From positions 248,001 to 312,000 of the forward strand of contig JAIOQX010000006.1 of NCBI GenBank assembly GCA_021108415.1: a stretch of DNA of 64,000 nucleotides, written 5' to 3'. Source of the stretch: Acholeplasmataceae bacterium. Its GTDB lineage: Bacteria > Bacillota_I > Bacilli_A > Acholeplasmatales > Acholeplasmataceae. A program made the position numbers and the translations under genes. The notes beneath the pieces are model-generated. The model was not told the origin of the DNA. It searched no databases and was given only the letters and a program-made list of their open reading frames with translations. This document shows positions 47,068 to 56,898 of this stretch, piece by piece; within the stretch, counting starts at the first letter, position 1, and the number at the start of each line of letters is the position of its first letter.

Positions 47068-47666
47068 TAAAAAGATTATTATTTGATGTTTCAACAAGTG
47101 TGATGTTTGTTGGATATGCTAAAGATGATGTCCTAGCAGATTTTAGTATCAGAATAGCTAAAAGAGATCATGCAAAGTATTTAGTTGATCGTATTGATCA
47201 AGTCATTGATAGAAACCGATTAACTTTAGATGATATTGATGAGATCATTATCGGCATTGGACCAGGTAGTTATACAGGCTTAAGAATTGCTGTCATGGTT
47301 GGCAAAATGTTAGCTTATACAAAAAATATAAAATTAAGAGCAGTAAGTTCTCTATATTTCATGACAAGTGGATATGAAGAGAAAGTTGCAGCTCTAATAG
47401 ACGCAAGAAGAGGATTTGTTTTCTCTCAAGTTCATGATAAAGGTAGCATCTTATTAGAAGACGGATATAGATACTTAGATGACTTAACTGCTATTGATGC
47501 ATATAAAGGATCTAAAGTTATATTTATAGATGATAGAAATTTTTTAATTTCACCTAAAAATATTTATGAAAAGAGTGTAGAAGTAAAAAACGTACACGAT
47601 TTAGTCCCAAACTATTTAAGAAAGACTGAAGCTGAGAACAATCATGATCAGAAAAGCGGAAACTAA
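47064..47666 (+). CDS. tsaB: tRNA t6A synthesis protein TsaB
   Basis: ASKHA-fold partner of TsaD, 200 residues. LLFDVSTSVMFVGYAKDD at the start and IGIGPGSYTGLRIAVMVGKMLAY are diagnostic. The metal-binding residues of TsaD are absent, as expected for TsaB. It overlaps rimI by 23 nt. Confidence 0.94.
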   Translation: MIKRLLFDVSTSVMFVGYAKDDVLADFSIRIAKRDHAKYLVDRIDQVIDRNRLTLDDIDEIIIGIGPGSYTGLRIAVMVGKMLAYTKNIKLRAVSSLYFMTSGYEEKVAALIDARRGFVFSQVHDKGSILLEDGYRYLDDLTAIDAYKGSKVIFIDDRNFLISPKNIYEKSVEVKNVHDLVPNYLRKTEAENNHDQKSGN

Positions 47667-48078
47667 GGATATATTTTATATCTCTAAATTAGAAAAAAAA
47701 GTATTTAAACAATCTCTTGGAGAAAAGTTTATATTACAAGAATTAACAGATAATCCTTTTAGTCATTATTTTGTCTATGTGATGGGATCTGAAGTTGTCG
47801 GATATATCGGCTTTAGAGTTTATGATGCTCAAGCAGAGATGATGAATTTTGCAATTCTTCCAGATTATCAAGATCAAGGATTAGGAACTGAATTATTAAC
47901 TTATACAACAGAGTATTTAGAAAAACTCAATGTAAAAACAATGAGCTTAGAGGTCAGAAAAAGCAACAAAAGAGCTCAGCATATATATGAAAAATTAGGA
48001 TTTAAAGTATCACATATCAGAAAGAAATATTACGAAACAGAAGATGGATATGTGCTTATAAAAGAGGTGAATTCGTGA
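47644..48078 (+). CDS. rimI: Ribosomal-protein-alanine N-acetyltransferase RimI
   Basis: GNAT acetyltransferase of 144 residues. Motif A for acetyl-CoA is [36 protein letters not shown] forms the C-terminal part. RimI acetylates the N-terminal Ala of ribosomal protein S18. The tsaB-rimI-tsaD order is the common one and supports this over other GNATs. Confidence 0.88.
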   Translation: MIRKAETKDIFYISKLEKKVFKQSLGEKFILQELTDNPFSHYFVYVMGSEVVGYIGFRVYDAQAEMMNFAILPDYQDQGLGTELLTYTTEYLEKLNVKTMSLEVRKSNKRAQHIYEKLGFKVSHIRKKYYETEDGYVLIKEVNS

Positions 48079-49085
48079 ACATTTTAGCAGTAGAAAGTAG
48101 TTGTGATGAAACAAGTGTTGCCATTGTATCTGATGGTAAAAAAGTTTTATCTCATATTGTATTATCACAAATTGATATTCATAAAGTCTTTGGTGGTGTA
48201 GTCCCAGAAATCGCATCACGAAACCATGTTATCCATATGACAAGAGTTTTTGAACAAGCAATTAAAGAATCAAAACTATCTATTGATGAGATTGATTTAG
48301 TTGCGGTAACTCAAGGACCAGGGCTTATAGGATCCCTACTTGTAGGTATCAATGCAGCAACTGCATTTGCATTTGCCAACAATAAAAAAATAGTTGGTGT
48401 CAATCATTTAATCGGGCACATTTATGCAGCCAATATTGACAATGAAATTAAGTTTCCAGCCGTTGCACTTTTAGTTAGTGGAGGACACACTGAATTATTG
48501 TATTTAGAAGATCATATGAACTTTAAAATGTTAGGTACAACACTAGATGATGCAGTTGGAGAAGCATATGATAAAGTAGCAAGAACACTAGGACTTTCTT
48601 ATCCAGGAGGACCAATAGTTGATAAGCTAGCTGCACAAGGCAGTGAGACATATAAATTACCTAGAGCATATCTAGATAATGATTCACTTAATTTTAGTTT
48701 CTCAGGATTAAAAAGTGCAGTGATTAATTTAGTTCATAACGCAAATCAAAAAAATGAAGAGATTAGAGTTAATGATATGTGTAAATCTTTTCAAGAAAGT
48801 GTCTTAGATGTTTTAGTTGATAAAACAAAACTTGCAGCTGAAAGACTAAATGTTAATCAAGTGATTATTGCTGGTGGAGTTGCAGCAAACAAAGGATTAC
48901 GCGCAAGAATAGCTGAAAAAATCAAAGATAAAGAAATTTTAATTCCAGCGATGAAATATTGTACAGATAATGCAGCCATGATCGGTGCTGCAGCATATTA
49001 TCAATATCAAAAGCAAGGTGCACACCCTAATTATTTAATAGGTGGGCTATCTACAATCCCATTTGAAATGATGGAAATCGAATAA
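48075..49085 (+). CDS. tsaD: tRNA N6-threonylcarbamoyltransferase TsaD
   Basis: Catalytic subunit that transfers the threonylcarbamoyl group to A37 of ANN-decoding tRNAs. [15 protein letters not shown] at the start, the metal-binding HMTRVFEQA and [12 protein letters not shown] histidines, VSGGHTELL and [11 protein letters not shown] are all present. 336 residues is typical. The start is GTG at 48075 after AGAGGTG, overlapping the rimI stop. Confidence 0.97.
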   Translation: MNILAVESSCDETSVAIVSDGKKVLSHIVLSQIDIHKVFGGVVPEIASRNHVIHMTRVFEQAIKESKLSIDEIDLVAVTQGPGLIGSLLVGINAATAFAFANNKKIVGVNHLIGHIYAANIDNEIKFPAVALLVSGGHTELLYLEDHMNFKMLGTTLDDAVGEAYDKVARTLGLSYPGGPIVDKLAAQGSETYKLPRAYLDNDSLNFSFSGLKSAVINLVHNANQKNEEIRVNDMCKSFQESVLDVLVDKTKLAAERLNVNQVIIAGGVAANKGLRARIAEKIKDKEILIPAMKYCTDNAAMIGAAAYYQYQKQGAHPNYLIGGLSTIPFEMMEIE

Positions 49086-49095
49086 ATTATAATTT

Positions 49096-49138
49096 TAGCC
49101 TTAAGGAGGAACATTTCATGTTAAATCCCTTAAGGCTA
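49096..49138 (+). terminator. Hairpin after tsaD whose loop holds an SD and a start codon
   Basis: TAGCCTTAAGG (49096-49106) and CCTTAAGGCTA (49128-49138) form an 11-bp stem followed by CTGTTTTATA. It could end the tsa operon. The 21-nt loop and stem edge contain AAGGAGG and an ATG at 49118. Confidence 0.6.
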
Positions 49139-49186
49139 CTGTTTTATACTATTTACCCTTATAAAGCAAAAAAAGATATATTATAA
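49118..49186 (+). CDS. Possible 22-residue small ORF with perfect SD
   Basis: AAGGAGG lies 8 nt before ATG 49118. The frame encodes a 22-residue basic, partly hydrophobic peptide (LRLLFYTIYPYKAKK in the middle) and stops at 49184-49186. Start region and SD lie in the loop and stem of a hairpin. Too short to recognise; it may be fortuitous. Confidence 0.3.
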   Translation: MLNPLRLLFYTIYPYKAKKDIL

Positions 49187-49250
49187 TGCGTTGATATTGT
49201 GTTTTTAAGATAAATGTTATAATATATACTCAAATAAAGAGGTGATTTAA

Positions 49251-50918
49251 ATGAAGTTTTTATTTAAAATAATAGTTATACCAATTTTGTCGATTGTTGC
49301 TATACCGCTTATTATGGCAGCATTGTTATATAAGAGCGTAGATATTCCTGTTGATGATTTTACATCTGATGGATCTACAGTATTAATTGCAGATATGATA
49401 GATGAAGAAGTCAACACTTTCTTAGAAAGTAATGATGCTGAATCAGTCATTGCATTAGGTATTTCTCAAAAAGAAGCAAACCTAATTTTAAAAGAAACAT
49501 TTTTAGGCATAAATCCTAACTATCTAGTAGATGGTGCGGATGCTGATGATAAAAATTATGTAATGAAAGAACCTATGTTTGGATATCAAGGTAGTTGGGT
49601 TACCTTTAAAGAAAGTAAAGTTGAAATTGAATCTGGATTACATTTATTTACAGCAGGGATTACATTTAAAACTAGACTTTTAATTACATTTGAACTTGAA
49701 GCAAGCACAGATGAAATAGTTTTAACCCTAGATAAATTAACCATTGGTAATCTACCACTTGCTTGGGCTTTTGGTGCAGCTGATTGGGCAATCTCAACAA
49801 TTACGGGTAATGACCTTGAAGCGATGATCAATGACCAACTTAATGGTATGGCTACATTTGATCCTGTAAAAAGAGAAATTAGACTGGATGTACAAACTTT
49901 AGTTGATTCTCAAATAGAGGATACACAACAAGCAGCCTTATTAAATTCATTAATGGCGTTTGTAGATGAAAATGAGTTATTAACTATAGGATTTGAAGAA
50001 GGCACATTTGATGCGTCTCTTGCTTTAGGTAAAACTAAAGATGCAACACCAAGATTTGAATTAACTCCAGCTCAACAAATTACAACAGATCAAGAGCTAC
50101 AAGATCTTTTAGAATCAAAAGCAACTTCAATTGTTCTATCTGCTTTAACGACAGATAGTGATCCTTATATTGAATTCCGTGAATTGACTTTAAATAGAGT
50201 TCTAGACTATATGTTAAAAGATCAACAACAATCACCTGGTGTTTTAATAGAATCACCATTACTTGAAGATTATCAAATGTCTGCATATGTTCCATATGTA
50301 ACCATGATTGATAATACGTTTGTTGTTAACATTCCTTTAAAAATAATATCTATTTTAGAGCCTACACATAGTTTCCAAACTATAATTAAAATAGATGCAC
50401 TTCCAACAATTGATGGATCTGACTTAGTCATCGTTCTTAATGAATTGACTGCAGGTGATGTTACTTTAACAGAGGAACACGTAGGAAATATATTAACCAT
50501 ATTAGGTGATACAGATTTGATTAATGAAGACGGAAATCTCGTCATTAGAGATTTTGATCAACAAATGAGTCAAGCTGGTATGACGATTAACGGTGTAGAA
50601 ATGATTGATAATAAACTTAGAATGTATGTTGGTCTTGGTGATTCAATCGTCTTAGGTGACCTTCAAGATACTCTAGAAGATGTCTTAGATGGATTAAGTG
50701 GAGATACAAATCTTCCACCAGAAATTATTGACTCAGTTGATGATATCATTGCTAGTCTTAATGATCCAAATGGTGATCCAGAACAAGCAGTTGAAGATTT
50801 CATGGATACATTAGAAGGATTAGATGATGCTGAGCAACAAGAAGTCTTTGATTCTCTATTAGAAGAGTTAGAAGACAGTTCACTTACATTAGAAGATCTC
50901 TTAGGCTTAACGCCTTAA
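49251..50918 (+). CDS. Membrane-anchored extracytoplasmic protein of unknown function
   Basis: A 555-residue protein with one N-terminal hydrophobic segment (about residues 5-27, IIVIPILSIVAIPLIMAALL) and a long acidic exterior part. Two regions look alike (about 30-240 and 250-460), with alternating beta-type segments such as LTLDKLTIGNLPLAWAFGA and LVIVLNELTAGDVTL, which distantly recalls DUF2140/YpmS proteins. The last 85 residues are very rich in Asp, Glu and Leu (LEGLDDAEQQEVFDSLLEEL). No catalytic motif seen. Own promoter region and terminator; SD AGAGGTG. Confidence 0.7.
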   Translation: MKFLFKIIVIPILSIVAIPLIMAALLYKSVDIPVDDFTSDGSTVLIADMIDEEVNTFLESNDAESVIALGISQKEANLILKETFLGINPNYLVDGADADDKNYVMKEPMFGYQGSWVTFKESKVEIESGLHLFTAGITFKTRLLITFELEASTDEIVLTLDKLTIGNLPLAWAFGAADWAISTITGNDLEAMINDQLNGMATFDPVKREIRLDVQTLVDSQIEDTQQAALLNSLMAFVDENELLTIGFEEGTFDASLALGKTKDATPRFELTPAQQITTDQELQDLLESKATSIVLSALTTDSDPYIEFRELTLNRVLDYMLKDQQQSPGVLIESPLLEDYQMSAYVPYVTMIDNTFVVNIPLKIISILEPTHSFQTIIKIDALPTIDGSDLVIVLNELTAGDVTLTEEHVGNILTILGDTDLINEDGNLVIRDFDQQMSQAGMTINGVEMIDNKLRMYVGLGDSIVLGDLQDTLEDVLDGLSGDTNLPPEIIDSVDDIIASLNDPNGDPEQAVEDFMDTLEGLDDAEQQEVFDSLLEELEDSSLTLEDLLGLTP

Positions 50919-50931
50919 TAAAATGAAAAAG

Positions 50932-50966
50932 AAGCTTGACTAAAATATTTAGTTAAGCTTTTTCTT
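50932..50966 (+). terminator. Terminator after the 555-residue protein gene
   Basis: AAGCTTGACTAAA pairs with TTTAGTTAAGCTT (one G-T pair), followed by TTTCTTT. Confidence 0.85.
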
Positions 50967-51004
50967 TATATCAAATACATGTTAAAATAAATAGAGGTGG
51001 ATAT

Positions 51005-51760
51005 ATGAAAATAGATTTTGTAAAAATAAATGAAGAAACGATGAATAGATGGAATAAAGAAGGATGGGAATGGGGAAAACCAATTGACCATCAAACTTAT
51101 ATAAACGCAACCAAAGGTATTTGGGATGTTGTATTAACACCAAATATTTCAGTACCTAAAGATTGGTTCCTACCTTTTAAGAACTTAAAAATTTTAGGAC
51201 TTGCTAGTGGTGGCGGGCAACAAATGCCTATTTTTGCAGCTCTTGGAGCTGATGTTACGGTATTTGATTTATCAGAAGAACAATTAAACAGTGAAAGACT
51301 TGTTCAACAAAGAGAAGGATATGATATTAAAATAGTCAAAGGAGATATGACCAAAAGATTACCTTTTGAAGATGAATCATTTGATTTAATATTTCATCCA
51401 GTATCTAATGTCTATGTTAAAGATGTTAAACATGTATTTAGAGAATGTGCACGCATCTTAAGAAAAGATGGCATTTTATTATCAGGTCTAGATATCGGGA
51501 CAAACTTTATTGTTGATGAAACAGAGACGATGATTGTAAACAAATTACCATTTGATCCACTTACCAATAAAGCACAATATGATTTTATGATAAAAAACGA
51601 TTATGGCATCCAATTTTCACATACAACAGAAGAACAAATCAAAGGACAGTTAGATGCTGGATTTGAACTACTTGATATCTTTGAAGATACGAATAATGCT
51701 GGTAGACTTTATGAATTAAATATCGGTTGTTATATTGCAACAAAATCACGAAAAAAATAA
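51005..51760 (+). CDS. Class I SAM-dependent methyltransferase
   Basis: A 251-residue methyltransferase of the Methyltransf_11 type. Motif I LKILGLASGGGQQMPIFAALGA binds SAM, VTVFDLSEEQL holds the acidic ribose ligand and FDLIFHPVSNVYVKD follows. The Trp-rich N-terminus (RWNKEGWEWGKPI) is seen in uncharacterised Firmicutes members. Substrate unknown. SD AGAGGTG. Confidence 0.85.
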   Translation: MKIDFVKINEETMNRWNKEGWEWGKPIDHQTYINATKGIWDVVLTPNISVPKDWFLPFKNLKILGLASGGGQQMPIFAALGADVTVFDLSEEQLNSERLVQQREGYDIKIVKGDMTKRLPFEDESFDLIFHPVSNVYVKDVKHVFRECARILRKDGILLSGLDIGTNFIVDETETMIVNKLPFDPLTNKAQYDFMIKNDYGIQFSHTTEEQIKGQLDAGFELLDIFEDTNNAGRLYELNIGCYIATKSRKK

Positions 51761-51781
51761 ATATTTTTATACTTCTTTAAC

Positions 51782-51810
51782 TTGAGGTTTAACCCTTTTT
51801 AGCATATAAT
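51782..51810 (+). promoter_or_regulatory. Promoter of glnS
   Basis: TTGAGG at 51782-51787, a 17-nt spacer and TATAAT at 51805-51810, 26 nt before the glnS ATG. Confidence 0.75.
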
Positions 51811-51835
51811 AAAATAGACTTGAGGTGAGTTATAT

Positions 51836-53467
51836 ATGGAAAACCATTCAAATTTTATAAAAACAATTATAGAAACTGATTTAGAAAACAAAAAACACGA
51901 TCAAATCATTACTAGATTTCCACCAGAACCAAATGGACATCTACATATTGGACATGCGCGTGCAATTATTATAGACTTTGAGAGTGCTGCAGCTTATGGT
52001 GGCTATACAAACTTGAGATTTGATGATACAAATCCTGTAAAAGAAGACGAAAGTTATGTACAAGCAATCATCAAAGATATTAGATGGTTAGGCTATGAGC
52101 CTGCTCAGATTTTATATGCATCTAATTATTTTGACCAAATGTATGAGAGAGCTATTATATTAATCAAAAAAGGTCTAGCATATGTTGATCATCAAACCAT
52201 AGAACAAATACAAAACACAAGAGGTAACATCAATACACCAGGAACTCATTCACCATATAGAGATAGAAGTGTGAGTGAAAACCTTTCTCTTTTTGAAGAT
52301 ATGAAAAATGGTAAATTTGAAGAAGGAACTTGTGTCCTAAGAGCTAAGATCGATATGGCTAGTCCAAACATGAACTTAAGAGACCCAGTCATTTATCGAA
52401 TAAGCTTTGCATATCATCATAATACAAAAGATAAATGGTGCATTTATCCAATGTATGATTATGCACATCCTATCGAAGATGCGATTGAAGGGATTACACA
52501 TTCTTTATGTTCGCTAGAATTTGAAGATCATAGACCTTTATACGATTGGGTAGTTAAAGAAACAGAAATGCCTAAGATTCCAAGACAAATTGAATTTGGT
52601 CGCTTAAACATAGAAAATACTGTTTTATCAAAAAGGTTTTTAAGAGCAATTGTAGAAGATGGAAAAGTTATTGGTTGGGATGATCCAAGAATGCCTACTC
52701 TAGCTGGTATGAGAAGACGTGGATATACTGCAAGTGCAATTAAACATTTTATATTATCTACTGGATTGTCTAAAATCAATTCTACAGTCTCTATGAACAT
52801 GTTAGAAGCATCTGTTAGAGATGACCTATCAGATATCGCATATCGTGCGATGGCTGTCTTAGATCCTTTAAAAGTAACGATCACAAATTATCCAAATGAT
52901 CAAATAGAATATCTTGAATCTGATTATCATCCTGATAAGCCAGAGATGGGTTCAAGAAAGATTCCATTTGGTAAGACTATCTATATTGAAAAAGAGGATT
53001 TTGTCTTAACTAAGCCAAATAAGAAATATAAGAGATTAGCTCTAGATATTGAAGTTAGGTTATTTCATGCTTATTTTATTAAAGCAAATGAAGTTAAATA
53101 TAATGATGCTGGAGATATCATTGAAGTGCTTGCGACTTATGATCCTGAGACTAAGTCTGGTTCAGGATTTGATGAAAGAAAACCTAATGGAACGATTCAT
53201 TTTGTTGAAGCAACTACTGCAAACAAAGCAAAATTTAATTTCTTTGATGCAATGATCATAGGAGATGATTCTATGGAGTTGTTAGATCGTTTTAATGTAG
53301 ACTCATGGCACGTCAAACATGGCTATGTAGAACAAGATTTAATTAACTTTAAACCACAAGATAAATTCCAATTCATAAGAAATGGATATTTCAATGTGGA
53401 TGATGATTCTACAAAAGAGGATTTAATATTTAACGAAATCGTACCTTTAAGAAGCAGTTACAAATAG
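51836..53467 (+). CDS. glnS: Glutaminyl-tRNA synthetase
   Basis: Class I synthetase of 543 residues. FPPEPNGHLHIGHARA holds the HIGH motif and FDDTNPVKEDESYV the GlnRS-type active-site loop; the second motif is VLSKR. GITHSLCSLEFEDHRPLYDW distinguishes GlnRS from GluRS. The C-terminal two-barrel anticodon-binding domain is complete. Most Firmicutes and Mycoplasma make Gln-tRNA by GatCAB instead, so a direct GlnRS is a lineage marker and probably an old acquisition. Confidence 0.95.
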   Translation: MENHSNFIKTIIETDLENKKHDQIITRFPPEPNGHLHIGHARAIIIDFESAAAYGGYTNLRFDDTNPVKEDESYVQAIIKDIRWLGYEPAQILYASNYFDQMYERAIILIKKGLAYVDHQTIEQIQNTRGNINTPGTHSPYRDRSVSENLSLFEDMKNGKFEEGTCVLRAKIDMASPNMNLRDPVIYRISFAYHHNTKDKWCIYPMYDYAHPIEDAIEGITHSLCSLEFEDHRPLYDWVVKETEMPKIPRQIEFGRLNIENTVLSKRFLRAIVEDGKVIGWDDPRMPTLAGMRRRGYTASAIKHFILSTGLSKINSTVSMNMLEASVRDDLSDIAYRAMAVLDPLKVTITNYPNDQIEYLESDYHPDKPEMGSRKIPFGKTIYIEKEDFVLTKPNKKYKRLALDIEVRLFHAYFIKANEVKYNDAGDIIEVLATYDPETKSGSGFDERKPNGTIHFVEATTANKAKFNFFDAMIIGDDSMELLDRFNVDSWHVKHGYVEQDLINFKPQDKFQFIRNGYFNVDDDSTKEDLIFNEIVPLRSSYK

Positions 53468-53481
53468 AAAGTTGGTGAGCC

Positions 53482-55560
53482 ATGAATTGGCTAGCAACCT
53501 TAAATGAATCACAATTAAAAGCGGTAATCCATCCAGGCGGACCGCTTTTTGTTGTCGCTGGAGCAGGTACTGGTAAAACCAGAACTCTAACTGCTAAAAT
53601 TGCATATTTGATTATGCAAGGTATCAAACCAAACCGTATATTAGCTGTAACTTTTACAAATAAAGCAGCTCGAGAAATGAAAGAGAGAGTCATTGATATG
53701 ACTGGACCTCATGCGATGGATGTATGGCTTTATACATTCCATGCGTTTGGCCTTCAAATTCTAAGAAGACACATCTCTGAATTACCTTATGGATATAGAT
53801 CTTCATTTACAGTAATTGATGAAGATGATGGAAAAAAAATAGTATCAGATGTGATTAAAGATCTAGGATTTGACTCAAAAATGTTTTCAGTTAAAGCATT
53901 AAAGAATTTGATTTCATTGTTTAAATCAAATCGGATGGAAGAGTTTGAAAGATCAGATGAAGAAAAAATCTATAAGGGATATCAGACTTATTTAAGAGAA
54001 AATCAATTAATTGATTTTGATGACCTACTCATCTATCCTTTAGAACTTTTTACTGACAACAAAGAAGTTAGAGAACTTTATCAAAATAGATTTGATCACG
54101 TTTTAGTTGATGAATTTCAAGATACTGATGTGATTCAATATAAAATATTAAGAATCTTAGGATTAAAACATAAAAATTTATTTGTAGTAGGAGATCCTGA
54201 CCAATCTATTTATGGTTTTAGAGGAGCTAATTATAATAATTCAAATCAATTTATTAAAGATTTTAATGCAGAAGAAGTTATCTTAGATAAAAACTATAGA
54301 TCAACTAATTTAATCTTAAATGCCGCCAACAAACTCATCGCAAATAACTTTAATAGACCTAGCGAAAAAAATCTTGAAAGTGATTTAGGGCAAGGTATGC
54401 CTATTATTTATAATAAAGAACAAAGCGATTATCAAGAAACGTTTTATGTCATCAATCAAATTAACCAATTGATAAGAGACAATTATCAATATGATGATAT
54501 CGCAATTCTAATTAGAAATAATGCGTTATCAAGATTATTTGAAGATGCTTTAATCAAAGAAGGTATTCCATATGTGATTTATGGAGGTATTTCTTTTTAT
54601 CAAAGAAAAGAAATTAAAGATGCACTCGCATATATTAGAGTTGTTAATGACACCTCTCAAGATTTTTATTTAAAAAGAATAATTAATGTACCTAAAAGAT
54701 CTTTGGGACTTGTTAGTATACAAAAATTAGAAGATAAAGCAAGAGAGTTAGGTATTTCTATGTTTGAAGCAATTGACTATGTAGATCTTCGCACACAAGC
54801 GAAACAATCACTTTTAACCTTTAAACAAATTATCTTTGATTTAAGAGAAGCATTTGACGAAATGGAAGATCTATATCAAATGATGCCTATTTTAATGAGT
54901 AAAACAGGTTATATGGATATGCTTAAACTAGAAGATAGTGAAAGTGCAGAAGATAGAATGAATAACTTGAAAGAACTTCAATCTGTTTTCACTAGAGGCG
55001 ATGTTTATTATGAAGGTAGTTTTTATGAAAAACTAAATCAACAATTAGACCAAATTGCTCTATATTCTGATCTTGATCAAGAAACAACTGAAGAAAGTAG
55101 AGTCAAGCTTGCGACCTACCATCAAGTCAAAGGGTTAGAATTTAAGATTGTCTTTATGGTTGTTTTAGAAGAAGGTATTTTCCCTAACGATCGTGCGTTA
55201 ATGAGCACTTATGAACTTGAAGAAGAACGAAGAGTAGCATATGTTGGGATCACAAGAGCAAAAGAGCGATTATATATGACTTATGCTGAAAAACGTATGG
55301 TTTATGGACAAATGAAGATGGGATATCCATCAAGATTTTTGAAAGAATCAAGATTAATATCAGAACTTCCAAGTCAAAAAGTAACTTATGTAAAAGAGAG
55401 CCACATTTTAAATACAGGCGATCATGTTGATCATCAAGTTTTTGGTAGAGGTGTAGTTGTTTCAGTTGATAAAGAGATAGCAACCATCGCATTTGCGATG
55501 CCACATGGTATTAAAAACCTTTTAGAAAGTCATCCATCCATAAAAAAAGTTAAGAAGTAA
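53482..55560 (+). CDS. pcrA: UvrD/PcrA-type 3'-5' DNA helicase
   Basis: Superfamily 1A helicase of 692 residues with all domains. Motif I GAGTGKTRTLT, motif II DEFQDTD, GDPDQSIYGFRGA (III), NYRST (IV), YHQVKGLEF (V) and EERRVAYVGITRAKERL (VI). The 2B domain lies between IYGGISFYQRKEIKDALAY and motif V (about 175 residues). The C-terminal tail has HVDHQVFGRGVVVSV, the Tudor-like RNA polymerase-binding element of PcrA. It is 14 nt after glnS and upstream of a shorter paralogue. Confidence 0.94.
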   Translation: MNWLATLNESQLKAVIHPGGPLFVVAGAGTGKTRTLTAKIAYLIMQGIKPNRILAVTFTNKAAREMKERVIDMTGPHAMDVWLYTFHAFGLQILRRHISELPYGYRSSFTVIDEDDGKKIVSDVIKDLGFDSKMFSVKALKNLISLFKSNRMEEFERSDEEKIYKGYQTYLRENQLIDFDDLLIYPLELFTDNKEVRELYQNRFDHVLVDEFQDTDVIQYKILRILGLKHKNLFVVGDPDQSIYGFRGANYNNSNQFIKDFNAEEVILDKNYRSTNLILNAANKLIANNFNRPSEKNLESDLGQGMPIIYNKEQSDYQETFYVINQINQLIRDNYQYDDIAILIRNNALSRLFEDALIKEGIPYVIYGGISFYQRKEIKDALAYIRVVNDTSQDFYLKRIINVPKRSLGLVSIQKLEDKARELGISMFEAIDYVDLRTQAKQSLLTFKQIIFDLREAFDEMEDLYQMMPILMSKTGYMDMLKLEDSESAEDRMNNLKELQSVFTRGDVYYEGSFYEKLNQQLDQIALYSDLDQETTEESRVKLATYHQVKGLEFKIVFMVVLEEGIFPNDRALMSTYELEEERRVAYVGITRAKERLYMTYAEKRMVYGQMKMGYPSRFLKESRLISELPSQKVTYVKESHILNTGDHVDHQVFGRGVVVSVDKEIATIAFAMPHGIKNLLESHPSIKKVKK

Positions 55561-55600
55561 TAAAGATAAAAACTAAATACTATCATATGAGGTGATTCAT

Positions 55601-56866
55601 ATGGAGTTAAACGAATATCAAAAGAAAGTGGTCTACACAAAAGAGTGCTTTCTTTTTTTATTAGCTGGTGCAGGTAGCGGTAAGACTAGAGTTGTTATTG
55701 AAAGAATTAAGCATTTAATCAATCAAGGCGTTGATCAAAAAGATATGCTTGCTTTAACATTTACCCATAAAGCTTCTAAAGAGATGCAATCAAGAATAGG
55801 TGATGAAACCCTTGCTATTCATACCTTTCATCAGTTTTGTCTACAATCATTAAAAAAAGAGAATTCATACAACTATCAAATATTTATTGAAGAAGAACAT
55901 CCATATAGTAAGACAGAACTTTTAGATATACAGGTTTATAAAAATTCTTTGTTCAAATTAAAGAAACCTAAAATATATGAATCATATCAAAGATATTTAA
56001 AAAGTTATCATCTAAAAGATTTTGATGATATTTTAATTGATTTTTATAAGATGATGAATCAAAAGAAAAAGAAACCTAAATATAAATATATATTTGTAGA
56101 TGAATTCCAAGATACCAACCACCTACAATACATAATTTTAAAATCTCTAATCACTAAAGACACACAAGTTCTGTGTGTTGGAGATCCCGATCAAAGCATT
56201 TATAAATTTAGAGGAGCTGAACCTAAAATCATTAATGCATTTATTAAGGACTATAACGCGAAAGTAGAAATGCTCACGATAAATTATAGATCAAATGCAA
56301 CCATTATAAAACACGCAAATCGCTTGATAAAGAGAAATTACAGAACTTTAAAAAAAGATTTAAATGCATACAATCAAGAGACTAAACATATATCTAGTTA
56401 TATCTTTATGCAAGTTGATCAAGAATCAGAAACGATAAAAAATATCATTCATGAACATATAAAAAAAGGTATTAAACCAAAAGAAATTGCGGTTTTATAT
56501 CGCAATCATTATCGGAGTTATCATCTTAAAAACTATCTCAAAGAAATTGATTTTTCTTATTATGATGAATATCATCCATTTGCACAAAATCAAAACATTC
56601 ACATGTTAACCATTCATCAGGCAAAAGGCTTAGAGTTTGAAGTTGTTATTATTTTGGGACTAGAATCTAATATTTTTCCTTCATGCAAAATAAATCAAAA
56701 ACAATATCTTGAAGAGGAGAGAAGATTAATGTTTGTCGCAATGACCAGAGCAAAATCACATCTTATTTTTACACATACCAGATATAATCAATACCTTCAA
56801 AGGCAAAGTCCATCACTATTTATTAGAGAAAGTGGGATTAAATCCAAGGTTTATAAAATAGAATAA
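55601..56866 (+). CDS. Compact UvrD-like helicase lacking the 2B domain
   Basis: A 421-residue paralogue of PcrA. Motifs I (LLAGAGSGKTR), Ia (TFTHKASKEM), II (DEFQDTN), III (GDPDQSIYKFRGAEP), IV (NYRSN), V (TIHQAKGLEFE) and VI (EEERRLMFVAMTRAKSHL) are intact, so ATPase activity is expected. Between AVLYRNHYRSYHLKNYLKE and motif V there are only about 25 residues where PcrA has its whole 2B domain, and the C-terminal polymerase-binding element is also missing. A GTG at 55592 is in frame, but GAGGTG selects ATG 55601. Confidence 0.88.
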   Translation: MELNEYQKKVVYTKECFLFLLAGAGSGKTRVVIERIKHLINQGVDQKDMLALTFTHKASKEMQSRIGDETLAIHTFHQFCLQSLKKENSYNYQIFIEEEHPYSKTELLDIQVYKNSLFKLKKPKIYESYQRYLKSYHLKDFDDILIDFYKMMNQKKKKPKYKYIFVDEFQDTNHLQYIILKSLITKDTQVLCVGDPDQSIYKFRGAEPKIINAFIKDYNAKVEMLTINYRSNATIIKHANRLIKRNYRTLKKDLNAYNQETKHISSYIFMQVDQESETIKNIIHEHIKKGIKPKEIAVLYRNHYRSYHLKNYLKEIDFSYYDEYHPFAQNQNIHMLTIHQAKGLEFEVVIILGLESNIFPSCKINQKQYLEEERRLMFVAMTRAKSHLIFTHTRYNQYLQRQSPSLFIRESGIKSKVYKIE

Positions 56867-56898
56867 ATATAATCCGCCTTAATTGACAAATTCATTAG

